Below are positions 42,818 through 51,476 of a stretch of 64,000 nt of DNA, one piece after another. Position 1 is the stretch's first letter. Each line of letters starts with the position of its first letter. The DNA lies in NCBI RefSeq assembly GCF_029892105.1, contig NZ_JARZAJ010000036.1, positions 1 to 64,000 of the forward strand, given 5' to 3'. The stretch comes from Kitasatospora sp. GP82 (lineage in GTDB: Bacteria > Actinomycetota > Actinomycetes > Streptomycetales > Streptomycetaceae). A program made the position numbers and the translations under genes. The notes below the pieces were generated by a model. That model saw only the letters and a program-made list of their open reading frames with translations. It ran no database searches and was not told where the DNA came from.

Positions 42818-44452
42818 ATGCCTATGTCCACAGAAGGCGCCGGCGGACAGCGCGGCCGGGCGTTCGAACACCCGGTGGCCTTCTGGCTGGGGACGCTGGC
42901 CTGCACCGTCGGCGTGCTGCTGCACCTGCCGATGTACCTGGGCGCCCGGGACATGGGCTACGAACTGGTCGGGATGGCGCCCGATCCCGAGATGATCGGC
43001 GGTATGGCGCTGATCGTCGTCGGGCTGCTCGCGGTGGTCTACGGCGTGGTGCCCACCGGGAGCCGGGAGATCCGGCGGACTGCGGCGCGGATCCGGATCA
43101 GGGCGCTGGACGACGCACCGATCGGCCGTGCGCATGTCGCGCTGCTCCTCGTGATGGCGGTCGCGGTGACGATCGACGTGATGAAGCCGACCACGCTGGC
43201 CTTTGTCGTACCGGGGTTCGCGCACGAGTACGGGCTGAAGTCACCGGGCAATCCGCACGGGCACATCCCGGTGTCCTGGCTGCCGCTCTCCGGTATCACC
43301 GGTACCGTCATCGGTTCGTGGGTGTGGGGCTGGCTCGGCGACCGGATCGGGCGGCGCTCGTCCATCCTGCTGGCGGGGATGCTCTTCGTCACGACCTCCA
43401 TCTGCGGCGCGATGCCCGGCTACATCTGGAACCTGGGAATGTGCCTGGTGATGGGGATGAGCGCCGGGGGGATGCTCCCGATCACCTTCACCCTGCTCGC
43501 CGAGACGATCCCGGCGAGGCACCGGGGTTGGCTGATGGTCCTGATCGGCGGTGACATCGCGGGTGCGTACGTCCTCACCAGCTGGCTGGCCGGGTGGCTC
43601 ACCCCGACCTACGGCTGGCGGATCCTGTGGCTGCTCGGGCTGCCCACCGGTCTGCTGTTCATCGCCCTGAACCGGTGGATCCCCGAATCGCCGCGCTTTC
43701 TGCTGGCGCTCGGCCGTCGTGAGGAGGCCGAGCAGGTCATGGCGCGCTACGGCGCCACCGCCGGCGAGATCGGGGAGGACGAGGCGGCGCTCGGCTCGGC
43801 CGTCGGGCGCGGCAGCTACCTTCACCTCTTCCGCCGCCCGCTCGCGGGGCCGACGATCGCGCTCACCGTCCTCGGCGTCGGGGTCGGGCTGATGACCTAC
43901 GGCTTCCAGCTGTGGGTGCCCACCAACCTTCAGCACCTCGGCTATTCGGCGGTGCAGTCCGACTACGTGGTACGCAACGCCGCGCTGCTCGGCCTGCCGC
44001 TGACCGTTCTCACCGCGTGGATGTACGGGGTCTGGGGCAGCCGGAAGACGATCATCGCGGTGGCGGCTGCCACCGGCGTCACCCTCATGGGGTTCGTGTT
44101 CGCCGGTGATGCGCTGGCGCACGAGACGACACTGCTCTCGCTGCTGCTGGTGGTGCCGCTGTCCGGGGTCAGCTCGGTGGTGGCTGTGATGATCGCGTAC
44201 GCGGCCGAGGTCTATCCGACCCTCGTCCGCTCGCGCGGGACGGGTCTGGCCGCCGCCATGACGAAGGCCGGCGGTGTGCTGATCCTCTCGCTCACGGTGG
44301 CGGCCGCTGCGATCCCGTCCATCACCACGACCGCGGTCATCGGTGCGATCCCGCTCTTCCTGGCGGTGTTGATGCTGCTGTGGATCGGTCCGGAGACCAG
44401 GCAGCGTCGCCTGGAGGAGATCAGCCGGGGCGTCATGGTCGTCGAGTCGTAG
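42818..44452 (+). CDS. MFS transporter, sugar-porter-like
   Basis: A 544-residue transporter with two extra N-terminal helices (FWLGTLACTVGVLLHLPMYL and a second near residue 60) followed by a 12-helix MFS core. The loop after core helix 2 carries GWLGDRIGRRSS and the loop after helix 6 carries RWIPESPRFLLALGRREEAE, both hallmarks of the sugar/organic-acid porter family. The end of the second half carries a PETRQRRLEEIS motif. The substrate is unknown. An in-frame ATG two codons in is an alternative start. Confidence 0.85.
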   Translation: MPMSTEGAGGQRGRAFEHPVAFWLGTLACTVGVLLHLPMYLGARDMGYELVGMAPDPEMIGGMALIVVGLLAVVYGVVPTGSREIRRTAARIRIRALDDAPIGRAHVALLLVMAVAVTIDVMKPTTLAFVVPGFAHEYGLKSPGNPHGHIPVSWLPLSGITGTVIGSWVWGWLGDRIGRRSSILLAGMLFVTTSICGAMPGYIWNLGMCLVMGMSAGGMLPITFTLLAETIPARHRGWLMVLIGGDIAGAYVLTSWLAGWLTPTYGWRILWLLGLPTGLLFIALNRWIPESPRFLLALGRREEAEQVMARYGATAGEIGEDEAALGSAVGRGSYLHLFRRPLAGPTIALTVLGVGVGLMTYGFQLWVPTNLQHLGYSAVQSDYVVRNAALLGLPLTVLTAWMYGVWGSRKTIIAVAAATGVTLMGFVFAGDALAHETTLLSLLLVVPLSGVSSVVAVMIAYAAEVYPTLVRSRGTGLAAAMTKAGGVLILSLTVAAAAIPSITTTAVIGAIPLFLAVLMLLWIGPETRQRRLEEISRGVMVVES

Positions 44453-44546
44453 CGGGCGGAGACAGTTGGATATGCAAACTCTGTATGGTTGACTGCTGAT
44501 CAGATCGCTGATTCGCGGTCCACACGGCCGATGTGGGAGAGCGCAC

Positions 44547-45320
44547 ATGACAGTGCAGCAGCAGTATGCAGGGCAGCCGCAGTCCTCGTCCGGCTGGGAG
44601 CGGGTGCCCGTGCACCTGGCCTACGACCACGCCAGGAAGAACATCGCCGAACTGCTCGGCAGTTGTCCCGAGGCGGCGCCTCTCGGCGTCCCCTCCTGTC
44701 CGCAGTGGACGGTGCGCGACATGGTCGCCCATCTGGTGGTGGTCTGCGGAGTGGTTACCAGTGATGCGGTGACCGACCCGGCGTCGATCCCTGCCGCGGT
44801 GGCCGAGTCCGTGCAGGCCCACGAGGGGGTCGGCGTCGCCGAGCTGCTCGTGGAGTGGGAGCAACTGGCCGAGCGGATCGAGGCTCTGGCCGAACGGGAC
44901 GGCCGGCGCGCACGCGTCGTGACGATGGACGCCTTCACGCACGAGGTCGATCTGCGGCAGGTGCTGGACGCGCCGGTGCCCGCAGACCACCCCGCCTACC
45001 CGGTCGCGTTCGAGGTGCTCACCGACGGCCTGTCGGCCTCGGTGAACGCGAACGGCCTGCCGGCGTTCAGCCTTCGGGCACCCGGCGCCGAGTGGACCGT
45101 CGGGGAGGGGGCACCGGTCGCCACGCTCCGCGGGAGCAGGCACGACCTCCACCGCTCGCTCGCGGGTCGGCGGACGGCGGCGCAGATCGCGGCGCTGGAC
45201 TGGAGCGCTCCGGCCGAGCCGTGGTTGCAGGCCTTCGCCTGGGGACCGTTCAGCCCGCCGGCCGAGGCCGCCGAGGCCGCCGAAGCCATGGAGTCCGTGG
45301 AGGCCGTCGAGCACGGCTGA
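44547..45320 (+). CDS. Mycothiol-dependent maleylpyruvate isomerase-family protein
   Basis: A 257-residue DinB-fold protein of the actinobacterial maleylpyruvate-isomerase family. The N-terminal four-helix bundle contains CPQWTVRDMVAHLV (first metal-ligand His) and DAFTHEVDLR (second), and a C-terminal SCP2-like domain follows (TLRGSRHDLHRSLAGR). Such enzymes use mycothiol as cofactor or bind metal. The physiological substrate is often unknown. The ATG follows GGGAGAG. An Ala/Glu-rich tail (AEAAEAAEAMESVEAVEHG) ends the protein. It is convergent with the AraC gene. Confidence 0.8.
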   Translation: MTVQQQYAGQPQSSSGWERVPVHLAYDHARKNIAELLGSCPEAAPLGVPSCPQWTVRDMVAHLVVVCGVVTSDAVTDPASIPAAVAESVQAHEGVGVAELLVEWEQLAERIEALAERDGRRARVVTMDAFTHEVDLRQVLDAPVPADHPAYPVAFEVLTDGLSASVNANGLPAFSLRAPGAEWTVGEGAPVATLRGSRHDLHRSLAGRRTAAQIAALDWSAPAEPWLQAFAWGPFSPPAEAAEAAEAMESVEAVEHG

Positions 45321-45337
45321 GTCAACCCGTCGCCGAG

Positions 45338-46159
45338 TCAGCTGGATCGCGGGGCGACCAGTTCGAGCGCGGGCAGCCGCTGGCTGTCGAGCTCGGGCAG
45401 GGCCAGCAGGATGGGCAGGTCGAAGACGCAGCCGGCGCGGGTCGCGATATCCACCTCGATCACCCGCCCGGCCCGGACGGTGACCACCTGGCTGGTGCCG
45501 ATGAACAGCGGCTGACGCCCCCGTCGGAAGGGGCCCGGGTCACAGACCGGTACGACCGCGACCTTGATGAACCACAGCCCGTCCGGGACGGCGTCCAGCC
45601 GGTACCGGCCGGGGGAGTCGAGGATGTCGCAGGACCTCGGTATGCCCTGCACGATCGGGTCCTTGAACGCACCGACGTAGATCCGGGTGGGCAGATCCGT
45701 CTCCGGAACGCTCACCGAGCCTTCCACCGTACCGAGGTCGGGTCCGGAGGCCGGTGCGGACAGCCGCGGCAGAACCGGGATGCCCGCGTGGGACAGCGCC
45801 CGGAAGCGGGCCGGCGAGATACTGACGCTCCGGGTGAAACGGCTGGTGAATGTGCCGAGGCTGTTGTAGCCGACGCGGTAGGAAATGTCGGTGACGGTCA
45901 GCGACGTTTCCAGCAGGAGGCCCTTGGCCTGGCAGATCCTGATCGCGGTCAGGAATCTGCCGGGCGAAGTGCCGGTGAGATCTCGGAAGACCCGCGAGAA
46001 GTAGAATTTGCTCAGTATCGCGGCGTCCGCCAGATCCTCCAGCAGCAATGGCTCGTCAAACCGGTCCCACATGGTGGCGATTGCACGCTCGACAGCGCTT
46101 TGCAGGATATCTCTCCAGTCCATGCGAAGAGGAATATGCAACTGGGTGCTCTTGTCCAT
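45338..46159 (-). CDS. AraC-family transcription factor, N-terminal DNA-binding domain
   Basis: A 273-residue regulator with the AraC double helix-turn-helix at the N-terminus (about residues 20-115: LEDLADAAILSKFYFSRVFR, then VTDISYRVGYNSLGTFTSRF), the reverse of the usual order. The C-terminal half is beta-rich and may sense a ligand. No start has a clear ribosome-binding site: ATG 46159 is chosen, while ATG 46123 and TTG 46192 are possible. Three direct 14-bp repeats lie upstream and may be its own operator. The regulon is unknown. Confidence 0.8.
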   Translation of the reverse strand: MDKSTQLHIPLRMDWRDILQSAVERAIATMWDRFDEPLLLEDLADAAILSKFYFSRVFRDLTGTSPGRFLTAIRICQAKGLLLETSLTVTDISYRVGYNSLGTFTSRFTRSVSISPARFRALSHAGIPVLPRLSAPASGPDLGTVEGSVSVPETDLPTRIYVGAFKDPIVQGIPRSCDILDSPGRYRLDAVPDGLWFIKVAVVPVCDPGPFRRGRQPLFIGTSQVVTVRAGRVIEVDIATRAGCVFDLPILLALPELDSQRLPALELVAPRSS

Positions 46160-46233
46160 GCGCGTGCAGCCCGCACGGTCGAACGCAGCCAATGACGCCG
46201 GATCCGACCGGTGAATTCCGCCCGCATGGCGAG

Positions 46234-46275
46234 CATGACGGAGATGTCATGACGGAGATGTCATGACAGAGATGC
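46234..46275. promoter_or_regulatory. Three 14-bp direct repeats, putative AraC operator
   Basis: Units CATGACGGAGATGT, CATGACGGAGATGT and CATGACAGAGATGC lie head to tail, 75-115 bp upstream of the AraC start. The junction of the last two contains the palindrome TGTCATGACA. AraC-type proteins bind direct repeats, so autoregulation is a reasonable inference. Confidence 0.6.
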
Positions 46276-46513
46276 GCCGTGCTGCTTGGCTGGACCCCGG
46301 ATCGGATTTCCGGGTAACTCACTATCCCCCGATGCCTCCGACAGTAGCGGAGTCCTCTGGTGCACTCAAGCTTGATGTGCGGGTTAAATGCGCGCGGCCA
46401 ATGGGTAGCCAGTAAGGTTTTCCGGCGGATTACGTGGTGACCCTGCGCGGATATCCGGGTGGCCAACAGGGGCCTGACCTCGGTGACTTACCCCTGGCGG
46501 ACCGTCAACTACG

Positions 46514-46699
46514 TTGGCTGAGTCCCCTATTCTGGCGGAGACCTTGGCCTGGCTGGAGTCCGGTCTGGCCGCCACCTACGACGGATGCGACCACTCCATC
46601 TTCCTCGGCTCCGTCCTGGCCCTCGGCCAAGGCCTCGCCACCCAGCCCCTCCTCTGCCGCACCGGCACCTTCCACCGTCTCGACCCCGACACCCCGTAA
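46514..46699 (+). pseudogene. Flavin reductase C-terminal remnant
   Basis: A 61-codon frame whose text matches the C-terminal part of flavin-reductase-like proteins: LESGLAATYDGCDHSIFLG, then QPLLCRTGTFHRL. The N-terminal two-thirds, which bind flavin and NAD(P)H, are absent and no ribosome-binding site precedes the TTG, so it is not functional. A perfect terminator still follows it. Confidence 0.7.
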
Positions 46700-46741
46700 C
46701 GGCCGCGACACCACACCGAGGCGTGAGAACCGCAGCCGCAC

Positions 46742-46773
46742 AGCGCGGCCGAGCAGCGTTGCTCGGCCGCGCT
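46742..46773. terminator. Strong hairpin after flavin reductase remnant
   Basis: A perfect 14-bp stem (AGCGCGGCCGAGCA with TGCTCGGCCGCGCT) and a 4-nt loop. It lies between the remnant and the convergent methyltransferase gene, and probably terminates both. Confidence 0.85.
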
Positions 46774-46816
46774 CCGTGTCCTGCTTCCCGGGAGGGCTTC
46801 GGCGCCGGCTGTCCGG

Positions 46817-47614
46817 TCAGCTCCGGAGGGCGGGCCTGGTGCCGATGACGACGGTGGCGTAGAGGTCGTCGCAACTGGTGATGTGCGGGATCAGGCCGTT
46901 GCGGGCGAAGGCCTCGGCGGTCTGTGGTGCCTGGCGCTCACTGGTCTCGATCAGCAGGTGGCCACCGGGTGCCAGCCACAGCGGTGCTGCGGCGGTGACC
47001 CGTCGTTGGATGTCGAGGCCGTCCGAGCCGCCGTCGAGCGCGACACGGGGCTCGTGTTCGCGGGCTTCGACGGGCAGCAGTCCTATCTCTCCGGTAGGTA
47101 CATAGGGTGCGTTGGCGACCAGGACGTCGATGCGGCCGCGCAGGGTGGCGGGCAGCGGGTCGTAGAGGTCGCCTTCGTACACCTGGCCGCCGCCGGCGAT
47201 GTTGCGGCGGGCGCACCGCACCGCAGCCGGGTCGATGTCCGCGGCGTACAGTTCGACCCCGTCCACGCTCGCCATCAGCGCGGCGCCCACCGCACCGGAG
47301 CCGCAGCACAGGTCGACGACGACGGCTCCCGGCCGGGCGAGAGCGGCGGCCTGGCCGGCGAGGAACTCGGTACGCCGACGGGGTACGAAGACCCCGGGCT
47401 CCACGGCGATCCGCTGACCGCAGAACTCCGCCCAGCCGACGACCTGTTCGAGGGGCAGACCGATGATCCGCCGGTGCACCATGGCGGCGAGTTCTTCAGG
47501 TGTCCGCGCCGCGGCGATGAGCAACTGCGCCTCGTCCTCGGCGAAGACACAGCCGGAGGCCCGAAGCCTGGTGACGATGACGGGGAAGAAGAGAGGTGAC
47601 GATGAAGTCGACAT
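46817..47614 (-). CDS. PrmC/HemK-like methyltransferase
   Basis: A 265-residue class I SAM-dependent methyltransferase. SAM-binding motif I is VVDLCCGSGAVGAAL, and the acidic end of strand 2 is YAADIDP. The catalytic NPPY motif of N5-glutamine methyltransferases reads NAPY (then VPTGEIG). An N-terminal helical part (about 1-70) matches the release-factor-binding region of PrmC. It may be a divergent second PrmC or modify another protein; the Pro-to-Ala change leaves the key Asn and Tyr. It is a lone gene with terminator hairpin downstream. Confidence 0.8.
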   Translation of the reverse strand: MSTSSSPLFFPVIVTRLRASGCVFAEDEAQLLIAAARTPEELAAMVHRRIIGLPLEQVVGWAEFCGQRIAVEPGVFVPRRRTEFLAGQAAALARPGAVVVDLCCGSGAVGAALMASVDGVELYAADIDPAAVRCARRNIAGGGQVYEGDLYDPLPATLRGRIDVLVANAPYVPTGEIGLLPVEAREHEPRVALDGGSDGLDIQRRVTAAAPLWLAPGGHLLIETSERQAPQTAEAFARNGLIPHITSCDDLYATVVIGTRPALRS

Positions 47615-47793
47615 GAGGGCCTTCCGGGATACCGAAGGGCGCTCTCAAGGCTACCTATGCCCGAAGGGCGGTACGGCCGTGAGGTGAAAGCACCCAGACT
47701 GCTACAGCGGTAATGGGTCCCACCTCCTCGGTCGTTCACTGCTTGAGGCCGCAACAATACCCGAGTCATGGAGCGGCGCACACGCCCTGGGGT

Positions 47794-48165
47794 TCAGGTC
47801 GCCGCGTGCACGGTCATCGGCAGGCCGTAGCGCACCCGGAGGGTCAGCATCGGTTCGGGGCGGACGACATGGCCGGGCAGGCCGGTGAGCCGGAGGTCGC
47901 GGGCGACGAGGGCGGTGACGACGGTGGCCTCCAGCATGCCCAGGGTGTTGCCGACGCAGAAGCGCGGCCCCGCGCCGAAGGGGAGGTAGCTGTCGCGGGA
48001 CCGGTGCGCCGTGCGGTCGACGGCGAACCGCTCCGGATCGAAGCGGTCGGGGCGCGGGTCCTCCTCCCGCCGGGTGGCGTCGAGCAGGCGGGAGAGCACG
48101 TCGCCGCCGTCGGTGCCGGGGTGGGCGGTCCGTTCGGCCGCGAGGTGCCCAGCGGAATCTGGGCA
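47794..48165 (-). pseudogene. Cytochrome P450 remnant with internal deletion
   Basis: The frame starts with HLAAERTAHPGTDGGDVLSR, as in the middle of actinobacterial P450s. It then jumps straight to PRPDRFDPERF and the heme segment FGAGPRFCVGN, and runs to a normal C-terminus (YGLPMTVHAAT). The I-helix, the ExxR helix and the whole N-terminal half are missing, so no active enzyme can form. The junction near LLDATRREEDPRP looks like a clean in-frame deletion. Confidence 0.75.
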
Positions 48166-48442
48166 GGCGGGCCATCACCCAGCCGGGTCGTGCGGTCGCC
48201 TACTTCCATCGTGCTCACCGGAGTTGGGCGCGGGAGGCGCCTCGGCAGGCGCTTCGGCAGGCGTCCTCGCTCAGGGCAGTACGGAAGAAGTCCGGAGGCC
48301 GGTTGCGCACGCATACTCACGGTGCCCGAGCCGAACCGGGCCCCGTGCTGTCGGTCCTCGGCAGCGTCGGGCCCCGGCACGACCGGGCTTCGACCAGAGA
48401 GCGAACTGCCAGAAACTGGCCCAGCCAAGGAGGCATGTCAGC

Positions 48443-49402
48443 GTGAGTAGAGTCATCGCCGGTCCGGCGGCCGCCGCCCCGCCGCACAGCTCCCTCTTCG
48501 TCACCGGCCGGTTCCCGCGCCGCCGGGGACTGCTTCTGCTGCTCAGCGTCGTTGCCGGATTCCTGGCGGCCTATGCCTGGGACGCCAAGCTGGTGGACGA
48601 CGAGATCGGGTTCACCAGCGCGAACGCCATGCTCGGCCACAACGCCCATGCCACGCCGATCGGCGGGATCGCCTCGGGTGTGGTGTTCGCCTTTGTCTCC
48701 GGGCTGGCCGGGTCCTTCACGGCCTGCAACATCGCCGCGTTCGGTGCGGTCGGTCCGCTGGTCGGACAGGCGCAGTCGCGGCGGGCCAGGTTTCTGCAGG
48801 CCGTCCGGCCGCTGGGCTGGCTGGCGGCGGGGATGATCCCCGTCTCGGCGGCCTACGGGGCTCTCGTCGGGATCGTCGGGACGCACCTACCGCAGTTCTC
48901 GACGGCCGCGAGCAAGGGGCTTTCACCGAGGTCCGTGCAGTCGATGGCGGTGTTCGGGCTGGTCGCGGTGGTGATGATCGTGCTGGGGCTGGCGGCGGCC
49001 GGGCTGATCGGGGATCCGCTGGCGGCGCTCTCGCGACGGTTCCCCAATGCTCCGCTGGTGCTGGTCGGAGCGCTGATCGGTGGATTCCTCATCGGCCGCC
49101 CGTATCCGCTGTTCCGCGACCTGTTCCGGCACGCCGCCACCACGCACAGCCCGCTCTACGGGGCAACGGCCTTCGCGCTGCAGTCGATCGGGAACATCGT
49201 CGTGATGTCGGTGCTGTTCGTCCTGCTCTCGTACGGGGTCGGCGGACGGCTGCGGCGCTGGCTCGCGGCCGAGCCGGCTCGGGCCAGTGCGCTCACCGCG
49301 GCGGCGTTCCTGGTGGCCGGGGTCTTCACGCTCGTCTACTGGGACGTGCGGATCCTGGGCCGGCTCGGGTACATCTGGTTCCCGCCGTCGCCCTGGAGCT
49401 GA
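48443..49402 (+). CDS. Polytopic membrane protein, possibly CcdA/DsbD-like
   Basis: A 319-residue membrane protein with about seven or eight helices. A segment GVVFAFVSGLAGSFTACNIA faintly recalls the first helices of CcdA/DsbD electron transporters, but only one cysteine is present there, so disulfide transfer is doubtful. The GTG at 48443 is chosen because AAGGAGG lies 9 nt upstream. It is convergent with the TetR gene across a 16-bp-stem terminator. Function unknown. Confidence 0.7.
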   Translation: MSRVIAGPAAAAPPHSSLFVTGRFPRRRGLLLLLSVVAGFLAAYAWDAKLVDDEIGFTSANAMLGHNAHATPIGGIASGVVFAFVSGLAGSFTACNIAAFGAVGPLVGQAQSRRARFLQAVRPLGWLAAGMIPVSAAYGALVGIVGTHLPQFSTAASKGLSPRSVQSMAVFGLVAVVMIVLGLAAAGLIGDPLAALSRRFPNAPLVLVGALIGGFLIGRPYPLFRDLFRHAATTHSPLYGATAFALQSIGNIVVMSVLFVLLSYGVGGRLRRWLAAEPARASALTAAAFLVAGVFTLVYWDVRILGRLGYIWFPPSPWS

Positions 49403-49420
49403 TCCAGTTCGATGCCAGTG

Positions 49421-50140
49421 TCAACTCGGGTACGCCGGAGCGCGGTTGGGCTCCGGCGTACCCGAGTGCCGTTCCGCCGTGCAGGGGAGTCGGCCCCGGC
49501 GTCCCCGTGCGCGTGCCATGGACTTCATCGCCTCGGGGACGGCGTCCCCCGCTCCCACCATCAGGCCGCAGACCTGAGCGTCGAAGCAGGCGTCGGCGTC
49601 GTAGGGCTCGATCAGGTAGCCGCCCAGCTCCAGGGTGACCAGGCCGTGCAGTGCGATCCACATCTGGTGTGCCACCAAGTACGCGTCCCCGACGGGGAAT
49701 CGGCCCGCCGCCATACAGCGGTCGACCGCCTGCACCAGGATCTCCAGGGTGTACTGCCCGTGCTGGCGGTCGTCGTCGGTCAGCGCGAATCCGCCCGGGC
49801 TGGAACCGCCGAACATGATGCTGTAGAGATAGCGGTGTTCGAGGGCGTTGGCCCGGTACGCATGACCGAGTGACACCACGTCCGCGACCGGGTCGGAAGA
49901 ATTGCCGATGCGGCTCATCCGGCGGTTCAGCCGGGCGAAGCCCTCGTGCACCATGGCCCGGACCAGATCGTCCATACCGCCGAAGTGGGTGTGGACGGCG
50001 CTGGTGGAGCTGCCCACGGCGGCGGCCAGACGCCGCGTCGTCAGCGCCAATGGGCCCTGTTCGGCGAGGAGTTGAGCGGCTGCTTCGATGAGTTCCGCTC
50101 CGAGTTTCGGATCTGCCTGACGTGGGCTCACTCTTGACAT
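49421..50140 (-). CDS. TetR-family repressor
   Basis: A 239-residue TetR regulator. The N-terminal helix-turn-helix is ALTTRRLAAAVGSSTSAVHT followed by HFGGMDDLVRAM. The C-terminal part resembles TetR_C domains with WIALHGLVTLELGGYL. The last 14 codons overlap a long hairpin that serves as terminator for both convergent genes. A palindrome lies 39 bp upstream of its ATG. The target could be the adjacent membrane protein or the SARP gene on the other side. Confidence 0.88.
   Translation of the reverse strand: MSRVSPRQADPKLGAELIEAAAQLLAEQGPLALTTRRLAAAVGSSTSAVHTHFGGMDDLVRAMVHEGFARLNRRMSRIGNSSDPVADVVSLGHAYRANALEHRYLYSIMFGGSSPGGFALTDDDRQHGQYTLEILVQAVDRCMAAGRFPVGDAYLVAHQMWIALHGLVTLELGGYLIEPYDADACFDAQVCGLMVGAGDAVPEAMKSMARARGRRGRLPCTAERHSGTPEPNRAPAYPS
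49425..49466. terminator. Bidirectional terminator, 16-bp perfect stem
   Basis: CTCGGGTACGCCGGAG pairs perfectly with its complement 10 nt later. It begins 23 nt after the membrane-protein stop and lies inside the last codons of the convergent tetR gene. Confidence 0.85.
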
Positions 50141-50178
50141 CTTTTCATGCTGGGCAGTACGCCTGAAGGGTAACCTCG

Positions 50179-50188
50179 TTACGTAACA
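50179..50188. promoter_or_regulatory. Palindrome upstream of tetR, putative operator
   Basis: GTTACGTAAC is a perfect 10-bp palindrome within an AT-richer stretch 39 bp upstream of the TetR start. Such sites are typical of TetR autoregulation. Half-site extension is imperfect. Confidence 0.5.
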
Positions 50189-50605
50189 CCGATACGTACT
50201 GGCGGGCAGCGATGTTCACCCAGACATTCGGCACGTCGCACCAGCCTGGTCGCCGAGAGTGCGGACCGCCGAGTGCGGGTGCCTCGGAGGCTCGCGCTCC
50301 CTATTGCCGGTCGGTCTGACTCCGGTGCACCTCTCCGAGCCCCGCGCCGTGTCGGCGCAGCCTGCGTGATCGCAGACCGACCATGCCCGTTGTCATCCGA
50401 ACGAGTGGCCCCCGGGCATGACTGTTGATCATGGAACGGACTCGGTGTGCCGGTTGGCCGCCGGCGACGCTGTGGTGACGCGGTGGGCCCACCCTTGATC
50501 GCGGGGGTGGGGGCATTCGATCGTCGGGCGGTCGCTCCAGGTGACGATCAGGTGACGAAGTGCGCATACCATCTGCAGGTCGGGCTTCGAGCAGGAGAGC
50601 CGTCC
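50189..50605. other. Gap between divergent tetR and SARP genes
   Basis: About 420 bp with no supported gene. It must contain the promoter of the SARP gene. Open frames extending the SARP upstream to 50447 look random. Confidence 0.35.
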
Positions 50606-51394
50606 ATGCATGCACAGTTCCTGGAGTCGCCGGTTCTGATCCCCGGTCAGGGTCACGCACCGACTCTCCATCTCTTCGGTGGGCCGCGCGTCGTCCAGGC
50701 CGGGCGTCGGCTGGAGGTCCCCGAAGGCAGTAAACGGCTGCTTGCCTTCGTTGCCCTCAACGGTGGTCGGGTCGAGCGGCGTTATGCCGCAGGAGTGTTG
50801 TGGCCGCTGGGTGACGACCTGCGGGCGGCGGGCAACCTCCGCTCCGCGCTGTGGCGGCTCAGGGCCGCCGGTATCGACGTACTCGACTCCGACAAGTACG
50901 CGCTGAGAGTGCGCGAACACACCGTGGTCGACCTCTACGTCCTGTGCGACTGGGCGGGCCGCCTCATCGGCGGAACCGCCACCACCGGCGACCTGTGCGC
51001 CCTCAAGTGGCGGGCGGACGCGCTGGATCTGCTTCCCGGCTGGTACGACGACTGGGTGCTGATCGAACGCGAGCGGATCAGACAGCGCCTGCTGCACGCC
51101 CTGGAGGCCCAGAGCCGCCACCTCGTCCGGGCGGGGCGGTATGCGGAGGCGGTCGAGTCGGCGATGGTCGCGGTCGGCGTCGAGCCGCTGCGCGAGAGCG
51201 CGCAGCGCTCGCTCATCGAGGCCCACCTGGCCGAGGGCAACCTGGTCGAGGCGCTGCGGAGCTATGACGCCTACCGCAGACTCACCCGCCGGGAACTCGG
51301 TGTCGAGCCCGGCGGTGAACTCTCGTCGCTGCTGCGGCTGCACTGCGACTCCGGCCGCCGTCGGCCGCGCACCGAGGAGGCCGGCCGGGTCTGA
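50606..51394 (+). CDS. SARP/BTAD-domain transcriptional regulator
   Basis: A 262-residue regulator. An N-terminal winged helix (about 20-110: LHLFGGPRVVQAGRRLEVPE, then YAAGVLWPLGDDLRAAGNLR) is joined to a bacterial transcriptional activation domain (about 125-250: ALDLLPGWYDDWVLIERERI, EPLRESAQRSLIEAHL). SARPs usually activate secondary-metabolite operons. ATG 50606 follows AGGAGAG with good spacing. It is 15 kb from the NRPS-PKS operon, which has no regulator of its own, so a link is possible but unproven. It is divergent from tetR. Confidence 0.88.
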   Translation: MHAQFLESPVLIPGQGHAPTLHLFGGPRVVQAGRRLEVPEGSKRLLAFVALNGGRVERRYAAGVLWPLGDDLRAAGNLRSALWRLRAAGIDVLDSDKYALRVREHTVVDLYVLCDWAGRLIGGTATTGDLCALKWRADALDLLPGWYDDWVLIERERIRQRLLHALEAQSRHLVRAGRYAEAVESAMVAVGVEPLRESAQRSLIEAHLAEGNLVEALRSYDAYRRLTRRELGVEPGGELSSLLRLHCDSGRRRPRTEEAGRV

Positions 51395-51476
51395 CCTCGG
51401 ACCGGCCAGCCGGGCATGTTCTGACGGGCCTCGGCCGAGGTCCTCCAATTGGTGTACCCAGATCCGGACTTGGAGA

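Noticed and set aside
47615..47793. Possible tRNA between the methyltransferase and the P450 remnant
   Set aside because: I could not build a cloverleaf with acceptor, D, anticodon and T arms. No tRNA or rRNA was recognised anywhere in the window.
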